Source: Didymella arachidicola
Lineage: Eukaryota; Ascomycota; Dothideomycetes; Pleosporales; Didymellaceae
Length of the DNA: 64,000 nt
Direction: 5' to 3'
NCBI GenBank assembly: GCA_016630955.3
Contig: CM049999.1
Span: 806,001 to 870,000 of the forward strand
This document shows, piece after piece, positions 42,281 through 52,925 of this stretch. The first letter of the stretch is position 1. Each line of letters starts with the position of its first letter. A program made the translations under genes and the position numbers. The notes below the pieces were generated by a model. It was given only the letters and a program-made list of their open reading frames with translations, searched no databases and was not told the origin of the DNA.

Positions 42281-42854
42281 CTCGGGGTTATCGCAGGGCC
42301 AATGTGGGGTATTGGAGGGGTAGACCGGGGTACTTTGGGGCTCGATTCAGTGACGAGGTGGCTGTGAAGTCAATGGAAAATATGTTTGAGGGCGATCAAA
42401 CTCTCGGAAGACGGTCTGTCCGCAATCTCCTTGATCAGGCCAGAGTAGAGGACTGGTGTTGTAGTCACGAACATTCGGGCCCTTGGCTCCCGCGCCCTAA
42501 CTTTGTTCAAAAACGTTGAGATCCGCAGAAAGATGAGAAGACGAAAGAAGTAACCAAACTTTTCCAACCCAACGCCGATAACAGAAGAAGACGCGAGATT
42601 CCAAATGTCGGGCTTGCAGCAGAGAGACCATCAAACTGCGAGGTTGGTAGTAGGTGTACCTGCATGAGGCTTAGCCTCTTCGAATCTAGTGCAGTGCAAG
42701 AACTCGGAGCAATTGGAAGCTTTGGGCAATTGAGGGCTATGACGATATGATCGATAGTCTTCAGACAGCTGCAGCTATTGTCCACGCTCTGCAGGAGCAA
42801 TCGCGCACAGTAACAATGAATTCCTCATAATATCCACGACCAAGTCCTTTCACA
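42281..42854. promoter_or_regulatory. Shared NTA1/COQ8 upstream region
   Basis: 574 bp between divergent start codons. No TATA box or known operator is evident. It should contain the promoters and leaders of both genes. Confidence 0.45.
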
Positions 42855-45547
42855 ATGGCTGGCAGGCGTTTCGTGGACGCCGCGAAACTGTTCCAGGCCT
42901 CCAAAGCGGTTGCCTCAAAGCATATCACGCTACGGTCGCAGCAATTCGAGGCGTATCAAAAGACGTCTACATTAGCAAAGGCTATCAAGTCGCAGACCGA
43001 CCGTATTACCCTTACCGCCGCTGCTGCCGTTGCCCTCTACCAGCGATCGAATGAGGCCTCTCCATCGTACACAAAAGCCGCTCCCGAGCGCCCAACACCA
43101 AGAAGCACACAGCATGCAGACATACCCAGGAGAGAGACTGTAGAAAAACAGGCGCCAGATCACGGCGACAGGGAAGGACTCAAGCAGGACCATCACTATG
43201 ATCGTTCTGGACAAACGACGGCCGCTCACCCGCCGCCAAAACAAGAGCTCGACGTCGAACAGGCAAAGGCGCCGCGTCAACCGCTGCCAGATGGCACAAT
43301 ACCACCTGCAGGTGTGACATTAGGACAAGAGAAGGGACAGGATGCTTTCTTTAAGCGGCCTGGAGCGGAGGCTCCGAAGGATCCCTTGGCCAACGAGGGG
43401 ACTACCCAGGTTCGACAAGAGACTGAAGGCATCAAGCCTATGGAGTCTACCGAGTCGACGATCCCGTTACCTGGACAGCCAAGAGGTACCTCTACTGATA
43501 CCGCAGAGCCTATACCAGCACACGCAAATGACCTGCAACCCTCGACAAAGTCGTCTAAGATCCAAAGCCTTCTCGAGGGACACGACAGAGATGTCTTCTA
43601 CACGAGATCGGTGGAGTTGCAATCTGAGTTGTCTGCGCGACCACGCTCACAGATACCCAAAGAGACTGCAGATCAGCAGGGAAGTAACAGTCATGTTGAA
43701 GAAGGACGTCTAAATCAGGACATTTTCTATGCTACACCCAAGCCAGGGCAGCAGCAGGAACCAGTTCAGGCTGCACCTCCCCTCGATGAGGATGTTCCAG
43801 AAGGCATCAACACGGACGTGTTTCACTCGAAGCGCGTGGCTCGAATGCTCGGGCAAGATCGCTACTCACGTAAAGAACACCTTGGGTCAACTATCTCGAG
43901 AGGCACAGGAAGACATCCGCTTGATGATCGGCCGATCGCTCAAAATGACTCGAGTGCCAAAACTGCGTCAAGTCAGCCATCTCAATCACCCGCACCTGCT
44001 CAGGCAGATGAGCCAGCCCAGCCTGTCACGACCGAACAAGAGATGCGAGATTTTGCTTCGGAGCTCGCCAAGGATGCCGAAGTACAGGCTGTGGCCGCCT
44101 CCAAAGTATGTACTGAGTGCAGATGATTTCGGGGGATGCTGATATACTGACAGCTGGGCCGCAGATACCTTCTGGACTTGATGCAGAGCCTGAAAAACCA
44201 GCATATGCACTCCGCGAATCGAGAGTTCCGTCTTCACGATTTGGACGTTTATGGCAATACGCCGGACTTGGCACCAGCATGGCCCTAGGGGCTGTAGGCG
44301 AGAGTCTCCGTCGTGTCACAGGCACAGCTGCTGCGACAGGTGGTTCACTCATGCTCAGTCCTGGCAATCTTGAAATCCTTGTTGCAAAGCTCTCTCGCAT
44401 GCGAGGTGCTGCACTTAAGCTTGGACAGATGATCAGTTTCCAAGACAGCAAGATGCTGCCACCACAAATCCAGGAAGTTTTGCAACGCGTGCAAGACAGC
44501 GCAGACTACATGCCTGCATGGCAGAGAGATAAGGTGCTCACGTCGAACCTTGGATCCGAATGGCGCGATCTGTTTGAGTCGTTCGAGGAGATTCCAATTG
44601 CAGCTGCTTCAATCGGACAGGTGCACAAGGCGATACTCAAGTCCACCGGTCAGCCTGTAGCTGTCAAGGTCCAGTATCCTGGTGTCGCAAACTCGATCGA
44701 CTCGGATCTGAACAACCTTTCTATCCTCCTCACCGCCTCGCGTATCCTGCCCCGAGGACTCTTTCTCGACAAAACCATCGCGAACGCCCGCACAGAGCTT
44801 GGTTGGGAATGCGACTATACACGTGAAGCCGCATGCCAGACGCGCTTCCGCGATCTTGTCGCCGACGACACTTCAGTCTTCACTATCCCCAAGGTCTTCC
44901 CAGAAGCCTGCGGGCCCACGGTCCTCACCGCAGAAATGATGAGCGGCGTCGGAGTCGCAAAGCTCAAGAACCTCACTCAAGAGCAGCGTGACTGGATCGG
45001 CACGCAGATTCTCCGTCTCTGCCTGCGCGAAATCGTCGAATTTAAATTTATGCAGACAGACCCGAACTGGACAAACTTCCTCTTCAACGCCAAAAACAAG
45101 AAGATCGAACTCCTTGATTTTGGCGCCAGCCGCGACTACCCCGATGAATTCGTGGAGCCCTACATCAACGTCCTGTTCGCTGCCAGCAAAGAAGACCGCG
45201 CCGCAATCCGCGATCTCTCGCTCGAACTCGGCTACCTGACCGGCGACGAGAGCACAGCCATGCTGAACGCACACACGGACTCCGTCCTTACCCTTGCAGA
45301 GCCGTTCAAAGCGAGTGGACCTGAGATCTACGATTTCCGCAACCAGACTATCACGGATCGTGTGAGAGATCTGATTCCCGTCATGGTTAGGGAACGGCTC
45401 GCGCCCCCGCCTGAGGAGACGTACTCCCTGCACCGCAAGTTGTCAGGTGCATTCTTGCTTTGCGCTAGACTGGGTAGCAGAGTCCCGTGCCGTGAGCTGT
45501 TTGAGAAGGCTATTGCGACGTATCACGGGAAAGCAAAGATGAAGTAA
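42855..45547 (+). CDS. COQ8: Coq8/ADCK3 atypical kinase-ATPase of coenzyme Q biosynthesis
   Basis: Two exons, 42855..44105 and 44165..45547, give 877 residues; the 59-nt intron is phase 0 (AASK to IPSGLD). The N-terminus is basic and lacks acidic residues at first (MAGRRFVDAAKLFQASKAVA), fitting mitochondrial import. Residues about 70-415 are disordered and contain four copies of a D-hydrophobic-F-aromatic motif. The UbiB/ADCK core follows: KxGQ motif K502-L-G-Q505 in RGAALKLGQMISFQ, the Ala-rich loop AAASIGQ (563-569), VAVKVQYPG, TDPNWTNFLFN and the DFGASRDY metal motif. Coq8 acts on the matrix face of the inner membrane and is needed for assembly of the CoQ synthome. Yeast Coq8 has about 500 residues; the excess is the disordered insert. 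Confidence 0.94.
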
Positions 45548-46560
45548 TAAACGTACACTTGTGTAGTATAGCATTGTAGTATAAGAGATCAGACTCTTGG
45601 TCGTGCCAACACTTTTGTTTCAACGTGCTTCGAATTGCACGATCCTATGCATCCGCGTCTTAATGATATTCTGTGGCCACAACTCTAGCGCCGCAGTGAC
45701 CCGTTACGATGAAATCACATTTTCGCATCGAGTCACAGCAGATGTACGTCATCCGGCGCCATGTGTCCTTGCCCAGCTCTTGTTGCCAGGCATAGTTCTC
45801 GGTGCGAACATGCGCTTAAGGTTTTTGTGCTCCCGCTTCTCGCACTTGTTGCGCCTTGCGGATCTTTTGAGATTCAGTCGTCAGTCAGTCGGCAGTGCTT
45901 GGGATAATCTGGTGTGGTGACTGCGTAGGCGCCGAAGTGGTGGGTTCAGAGTCTTGGCTTGTCTTTGAGGCGTTCGGTGATGGTATCTCGTCTGGTTATA
46001 GCGGGCTATTAGAGATTTGCGTATAGACTTACTCGAATGTTTTATAATATTGCCGTCTGCGGCGGCGCCGGTTCGAACCAGTGCTTTCGACGGGTTCTGT
46101 GGTGATGATCTTCCTTGCGATGTGGAGATACTGTGCTGGAAGGCAGGAACGGCTCCAGTGCACTTGTTTAAGACATGTTGGAAGAAATGACCTTTTACAA
46201 CAATGACATGCAAAGGTTACCCTGGGTGCTTATGTTCCGAAAATATAGCTGTACTCTATATCTTCAGGATGTTGGATATATAGAAAGGGTGTTGTTGCGC
46301 GACGAGTTAATGGTGTACTCACAGGGCTAGATACCTATGGTAGGGAGGTCGATGTTAACACGTTCTTTATTCATTCGTACTTGAAGGTACTTCAGCAGCA
46401 CATATTATCGACGAAGAACAAAGAGATTATCAGGTCACATTTGTGGGTATTCTGATAGCTCGACCTGCTGACTACCTGAGATGCGTGTGCTCGCTGATGA
46501 TGCTGTAATGTACAAATTTCGATGCTAATATGTGAAGCGGCATACCTTAAAACCACCGAC
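45548..46560. other. Convergent intergenic region
   Basis: About 1 kb between the 3' ends of COQ8 and CRD1. A GGTTCGAACC palindrome near 46070 looks like a tRNA B-box, but no tRNA can be folded around it. No gene is recognised. Confidence 0.5.
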
Positions 46561-47968
46561 TCAAATCTTCTTCTCCTGTTCATTCTCTTTTGCCTCATCA
46601 GAGGGTTTGCGGAACCAGAGAGCAGCAGCAACAGCGATAAAGGCACCGTAGCTGGTCAGCATGATCATACGACCACGAAGGCCTTGTTTCCTTTTGAGCT
46701 CCTCGTTGCCACCCAGGATCTTCACTGCACCTTTCTTCCAGGTGTATTCCAAACCGCTGTACAATGTAGTACTAGCGACAATCCCAGAAAGCCCAGTGAC
46801 GAAATTCTTCACACCCGCTTCGCCACCCAAGATGTCCTGAATGGACATCAATAATCCGCCTGCGGCAGAGCTGGTCGCAGCAGGGTCGTGGAGGAGGTTT
46901 GTGCAGAGCAATGTTCCAAGAAGTGTGAGCTGCAGGAATGTGTTGAACTTGGAAAGCTGCGTGGGATGCACTTCGGCGCTTGGGAGACTGAAGTCCCAGT
47001 ATCTGGCCATTGTCTTCGGAGCGGGTAAAGATGCGTAGCGGTAGTACAGCGCGGAGACTGCGAGACTAATATCACGTCCAAGAATGATGACAGCTAGGGG
47101 TGCTGCCATGCTTCCATTGACGGCCAGACATGTAACAAGTGTGGTCATAAGCAGTTTATCGGCCATGGGATCAATAACACTGCCGACCACGGTCTGCAGC
47201 TTCCACTTCCTAGCTATCCACCCGTCGAGGAGGTCCGAGAAGGCCGCATACGTGAAAAGCGAGAAGGCTGCCAGATGCTGATTGTGAACAATGAGATACC
47301 CGACAACTGGGGTTGCTAGTAGCCGGGTGAGGGTGAGAAAGTTCGGTATGTTGTAGATCTGCTCGTGTCGCTGTGTTGGTGTATCCAGCTTCAAGGACGA
47401 TTTCAGTGTAGCCGCAACTTTTGCTGCCGTTGAAAGAGCATCGTTCTAAGAGCTACCGTTAGCTACAATCATGCTCACATGGATCTGCACAACGAATAGA
47501 GCTGATCTCAAAGAGGACGGTGCTTCGGCCGCCTACAACCTTAGTCACCGTACTGTTTAACTATGATTGCGTCTGGGTAAAGCCAAAAAATCATCCCAAC
47601 AGCGCCTGCTATGGGTGATATGTGCGCATGGATTCGCTCAATTGGCGTAAAGGACACGCACAATTCCAGACGTCTGAGAGAGAGTCACGTACCTCTGAGT
47701 GTCCAGTTGGCTTCTCGTCCCTGCGTTCCACACTTTGCCTGGCCGAGGTACTGAAGACGCTGAATGGTTGCACGCGCCATATGTTGTTGGCTCTTGCTAC
47801 TAGTAATGTTTGGTAATGCTTGATGCTGCTATTTGGCGTCCAAGAACATGAGGCACGTGAAGGAAAGGGGAGAAGAGATTGGCCGCTGCGAAGCCGAGCG
47901 ACTGCCCTTGACCCACCCAGCGAGCTGCATGACAGTGTGCTCGAAATGCCCGGTATTCTGCATGCCAT
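46561..47968 (-). CDS. CRD1: Cardiolipin synthase (CDP-alcohol phosphatidyltransferase)
   Basis: Two exons, 47968..47693 and 47445..46561, give 386 residues. Exon 1 is a mitochondrial presequence rich in Arg/Ser and almost free of acidic residues until VERRDEKPTGHSE; a 247-nt intron (GTACGT...CTTAG) joins it in phase to NDALSTAAKVAATLKSSLKL. The catalytic CDP-OH-P motif D-x2-D-G-x2-A-R-x8-G-x3-D-x3-D is complete, starting at D163 (SDLLDGWIARKW, then VVGSVIDPMADK). Four or five membrane helices follow. The enzyme joins phosphatidylglycerol and CDP-diacylglycerol to make cardiolipin in the inner mitochondrial membrane. The intron is long for this locus, so a small unrecognised exon inside it cannot be excluded. 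Convergent with COQ8. Confidence 0.87.
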
Positions 47969-48520
47969 TGAGCTGATTATCGAGAGTGCGAGTATCCGGC
48001 ACACTTGGTTGTGGTTTCGGCGCGCCTACAGATGATGGCGCTACGCCAAGCCATCATTGCCAAGCAAGCTCATCATGTCACCTCCATTCTGTGAGCGCCA
48101 ACAACACCTATCTGACAGGATATCGAACAACTACACGACGTTGTCTTTCAATCCAGGGCTCATCGTCTTGACTGCGAGCCTGAACGATCGCTCTCTAAGA
48201 CTTGCGCTGCGCCTCTACCTCCAGCTGCGAAAACGACTAGCAATCAGGGCTTCGGCAGGACCGTGCACACCACATTTAATTGACACTGCGCTCTGATAGC
48301 ATCGAGAAGTCGAACCCCAGTGCGGCATTATGTTTGAGGGCAAGCCAACACATGAAAAGGCAGTCAACAATATGCTTTGCCTGCGGACGAGCTACTTCAC
48401 TGCGGTTGCGCGTGTTACGAGCTCTTCTGCGCAGCAGGGCAATTATCAACAACTCTGCTCTCCTACTGCCATAACCATGACCGGTCAAACGCATCAGTAA
48501 AATGTTGATCATTTCCGTGC

Positions 48521-49183
48521 ATGCACCTTGTAAGACAGGAACTTTACGCTTACTTTCAGCAAGAGGTGATGGAAGCAGATGAACGCAAGCCTACACTGAC
48601 CTTGAATCATGCAGCAGAGACACTTGTGCAAAAGTTTGCGCTCTTTATTGGCATGGTCCAGATGTCCGAAGCGGATGTCGCGTCCAGGGCGACTTTCTCT
48701 ACCATTGCAACAGCTGTCCGAAGATTCTACCGTTGTCGACCCACTTTCTACGTAGCGGCGAATCTTACAAGTATTGGTACAGCCCTGGAGTGCTCTGAAG
48801 GGCGAACTGCGACCCCTGAGGAGTGGATAGCTAAAGGTAACATTTGCTACGTATGGGCGAGGCTCAACCTTACTTCGTCGCTATATAGCGCCAGGATCCA
48901 CTACCGTTTCTCCGAAGGGCCGCCGATGACGAAAGATGCCCAACTACACCTGCATTCGGGACCCTACTGGGCATGCCTCGCTTGGCTTGTATGCCTTGAG
49001 GGCTTTCTACTTGGCGCACAGGGACAAGCTTTGAACATTGGTACAACAGTAGGAGAGCAGGTCCGGCATGAACAAGGAGGAGGATGTGCCGGGGGAACTG
49101 CAGGATCGATCCTTCCAATGAGCCGCGCTGATCACCGCGGTTGCAATTGCTCTGCCACGACTCAATCATCCCGAAATGGTTGA
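48521..49183 (+). CDS. Possible hypothetical protein, 220 residues
   Basis: A 663-nt open frame starting with ATG in an otherwise gene-free region. The first 110 residues (ELYAYFQQEVMEADERKPTL, ETLVQKFALFIGMVQMSE) are balanced in composition and predicted helical. The second half is Gly/Ser/Cys-rich and less protein-like. Third-position bias is weak. I recognise no family; it may be a chance frame or an exon of a longer gene. Confidence 0.2.
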   Translation: MHLVRQELYAYFQQEVMEADERKPTLTLNHAAETLVQKFALFIGMVQMSEADVASRATFSTIATAVRRFYRCRPTFYVAANLTSIGTALECSEGRTATPEEWIAKGNICYVWARLNLTSSLYSARIHYRFSEGPPMTKDAQLHLHSGPYWACLAWLVCLEGFLLGAQGQALNIGTTVGEQVRHEQGGGCAGGTAGSILPMSRADHRGCNCSATTQSSRNG

Positions 49184-52100
49184 AGATATCAATTGACATT
49201 TGAATCGATTCCATATTTGGCACTTCAGCTATCGATTCCGTGGACCTTTGCAAATTTCCGAGGACAGGTCTCCAGGTTGGGTCCACAATTCACCGTTTGG
49301 TAGCAGGATACTTCCATTCTCGCAGTCATCTGAAACCAAGATATTCAGCAAAGACTCCAGCCTTTTGCAGCGATCTCGTGGGCGCACGCGAACCAGACCT
49401 CCCCCATTCTGGCACGGGCCGTGTCTCCCATCGCTTCTACAGATTCTTGCTGGATAAAGTTTGGCATTGCTGCACAGTGTCATGTGTTGTGCATCAAGTC
49501 TGGCACTAGAGGCGAATTGGTGGGTTCGCTTCATGGTCGACCACGATGCCGCTAAGAAACTCTAATAGAATTCCGGTCAACGAGTCCTCTAAGGCTTATG
49601 GCGCAATGCTGTAGAAAGCTTGACTCAGCTTCCAGGACGTAGAACGCGACCAGAAGCAGTCGGCAGAATCGCGGAAGCTCGCAAACGATATCTGTAACTT
49701 TGACAGGTGCTGTGGTGCGAATCTTATGCAGTAAGCGGCGAAGGGTTCAATCCAACATGAAGAAGCGAATGGCCCTCGCGTCGATCCAGGCACATGCCTG
49801 CACATATTGCCGGTGGCTCATTCTCGTCTTCCGCGATGGCCAATGTGCTTTCGATCACATGGAACCCTTCTGCAAGAGACGGAATGCATGAAACTCCCGT
49901 GATTCTGATACATGGCTCGGAATCTGAGGCAGCGGAAGCAGATCAGGGACATCAAACACACCCTGCACCTGCCCTGGACCTCTTCTTGCTCGGCGTTCTT
50001 TATCAGCTACCTTTCCCTGTTTACCGCAACTGAAACACGTCACCAGGAATTCGATAATGGAAGACACCGTCAACGTGGGTACACACCCGCTTCACCTGCA
50101 TATGTAAGAATTGGGTTTACGGCAAGTGTCACGCTCAGGGTATGAAATTTCAAGCACTGAATGGTGCATCTCACAAGTAGGATAGCAGCGGGCGGATCGG
50201 CTGCCAAGTTTCCGCTACCTCTGCAAGTGTATCAAGTCGCCCAAGTTCGTTTAACAGATTGCAGTTTGATGGAAAAGGGAGCGACGAGCGACGATGTCAT
50301 TGAATCGAACGAGCCTGTAGCCATAGCTGCGACGCATGACTTGTCGGCAACACGAAAGGGCTTTCAACGTCCCAGCTAATGATCAAGGTTGAAACTTTAT
50401 TACTTCTCCCACGGCCACAAGAATGGCCAGTGCAATGGCACATCGGCAACGGCCTACTACACTTGCAAAAGACTTGGTCTGAGCGACTGCATTCTTCCTT
50501 CCTAGTGAGACCATCTGGCTTCTAGCGAGCATCCTGACAACCCGTTTGAGCATATCGATGGGTGAGGGTGGGTTTCAGGAGTGCCACTCCAGCCCCCGCT
50601 AACGCAGGTACAGGCTCCTATTTCCCAAAACGATGCTTCCTCCGATGGAATTAACTACGAGGTCTGCCGGCAGACGCCATAACTTGTTTTCATGAACAGC
50701 AGTGCAGATTCCTGCCGGAAGGCACCAAGCGTTCGCAGATAGGATGCACGAGGCAGGCGTCCAGATTTCCATTACCCAAAAATCCACGCTCCATTAGGAC
50801 GGAGCGCGGTACGCCCACCACCCGAGACAAGCCTACCAAAACTCTCAGAACTCAATTGGCAACATCTCAAATAAAATATTGTGCGGAACCAAATAACAGC
50901 GAAGCGAGTCAGAAGCGTAGAGAGAAAGTAGGATGCCAATGTCAGTCGCCAGGTGCCTCCTGACGTATGAAGCTGCAAGCTGCAAGCTGCCAGCCCCGAA
51001 GACGCCGAAACGTGGGGTTGTGATGACCCTTTTCCGACTGCATGAAGGTGGTGACGGCACCAAGCTGCAAGTCGACAATTGCAAGCGGCGCTTGCACTCG
51101 AAAGGCAGAGCCACCGGCCGTTCCTTATTCGCTAAATCAGGCCTGCGACAGAACGGCTAGAACAAGCGTACTAGCTAAAAGCAAATCTGAAACGGCTTCA
51201 ACCACGCTCTCACTGGCCCGAAAGGCAGCGTTACGCTGCACAGGCTGTCCTGCAATTGACGGCAGAGCAACGGGCATCGTTGTCTGAAAGCCAGCGCATG
51301 AGTTCATCACTCAGATCAACAAAACGTGCAAAGTACAGAGCGTAGTGGGTAATTGAGTGAGAGATCTGAACAGAACCAGTGGCCACTCCCGCAAGCCGAG
51401 CGAGAAGCGTGTTTCAGACGGATGATCAAACGATGCTTCAACGCTGCTTCTGCTGGTTCCTGCATCTGGACGCACTCACATCATCGCGCGAAAAGCCACA
51501 ACTGGATGGCTTCAGGAAACGGGCTGACAGGGCTCGATGATGGCATGCCTTGCGACTGCCATGTCACAAAGTGCGGCATCCCTCCGCGATTCGCAGACCG
51601 AGTGAAATGGGAAGATGTCGCGGCGCTTGCTGGTGGGTCGCCAGCAGCCTCAGGCTCTGCAGCGCGAATTACGGTGATAACAGCATGATAGTTGAGCAGC
51701 TTCTATCGACTGGGGAAGTTCGGCTTACAGCGGGGATAGTGGTTCGGTCGGTGTCAACTGGGCGGACAGGCACGTGAACAGTGGTTGCGGCATCGCACAG
51801 CAGCAGCGGTGCCGACCGCCGGGCACATGTCCGGGGGCATCCAATCGACCTGGTAAAGCCCACGAGGCTGGCCCCGTACAGCAGCGTGGTGTTGAGGCGA
51901 CTGTGTAGCCGGATCTGCCCTCACGCGGCGCAGTTGCTTCAATTTAACTTTGAGCTGGTGAGGTCGCAGCAGGCGACGGACCGCGTTGATCTGGTCGAGC
52001 ACTCGCCGCAGCTCACAGTTTCCAGCATGGCGCCGCGAGGGCAGACAGGGCAGGTGCCCGTAGCGAGCGGGGCAGGTGCGAGTAGCCGCGAGGGAAGGGC

Positions 52101-52582
52101 GCCTTGGGCGCGGTCTAGCACAAGCACTGTCAAGCAGGTTGCATTGCATCAGAGCTCGACGACGGCCGCGATGGGCCTCGACGCATGATGGTGCCGTCGC
52201 CTGTGCCGCGCAGGGAAGCGTAGACGAGCGCAGACGAGCACAAGGCTGCGCAGGCATGCTGCTGGCCGCGCCGCTGGAGACAGGTCGGAAAGAGGGGACG
52301 ACTACAGTGTGATCCACCGCTACTTGGCTCTTTGGCAGCGATATGCCAGCGACATGCCAGCGACAGTCCCCGGCAGCCCCCACCAAGCGCAGCCCGTGGC
52401 CAGCCACTCTCCTGGCCGCTCTGGCGCACTCGCGCTAAGAGTAATTCACACTCACCACCCACTGCTGCACGGCCGTACCACGAGTCGCTCGCACGCCAAA
52501 GTGCGGGCCTCGAAATAGATTGGTGGCAGGGGTATGCAGGCGGACGCAGAGACCAATGGCTAAGGCCTTTCTCAAACACCGC

Positions 52583-52925
52583 TAGGCCAGCAGAGACCCA
52601 GAGCCCAGGGCGTTTCAGCGCTGCGACACTTTAACCTGCCGCTTTCCCTCCCAAACCTCGTTTCGCATCCTCAGCCCGTCACGTCTGCTCCCAATCCGCC
52701 GTCGAGACCGCTCGCGATACATTTCATTCTGATTTAACATATCTCAAACCATCGCTGGCCGATTTCTCCTTCGCTTTGCGCTTCAACTTTTGTTGTTCCA
52801 ACCTGGCAGGCCCTTCACCGTGCTTTCCCCTCGCGTTCCAGCGTTTCCAGCACCCATCACGTCACCGACGTCTGACCTTCGCGACGCCAAACACCCGTCT
52901 ATAGAGGGACGTGTTGCAGCGCAGC
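52583..52925 (+). promoter_or_regulatory. Probable STE12 leader: pyrimidine-rich and ATG-free
   Basis: About 340 bases immediately upstream of the STE12 start contain no ATG and many CT-rich stretches (for example CCGCTTTCCCTCCC, CCTTCACCGTGCTTTCCCCT), the usual pattern near fungal transcription starts. Inferred from sequence only. Confidence 0.4.

Larger units (their letters stand above)
47969..52925. other. 5-kb region without a convincing gene, upstream of STE12
   Basis: Divergent space between CRD1 and STE12. The longest frames (48521-49183 plus, 51754-52407 minus) lack domains. Two exact TGAAACA pheromone-response-type heptamers are present (50031-50037 plus, 51410-51416 minus). From about 52590 to the STE12 ATG the plus strand is pyrimidine-rich and free of ATG, as expected for a leader. 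No transposon relic is recognised, and composition does not shift to AT-rich as RIP would produce. Confidence 0.5.

Noticed and set aside
46030..46100. GGTTCGAACC near 46070, like a tRNA B-box
   Set aside because: No acceptor stem, D-arm or anticodon arm can be formed in the surrounding 100 bases.
51754..52407. 217-residue minus-strand frame in the STE12 upstream region
   Set aside because: Arg/Pro/Cys/Ala-rich composition, overlapping open frames on the other strand and no domain; typical of chance frames in GC-rich DNA.
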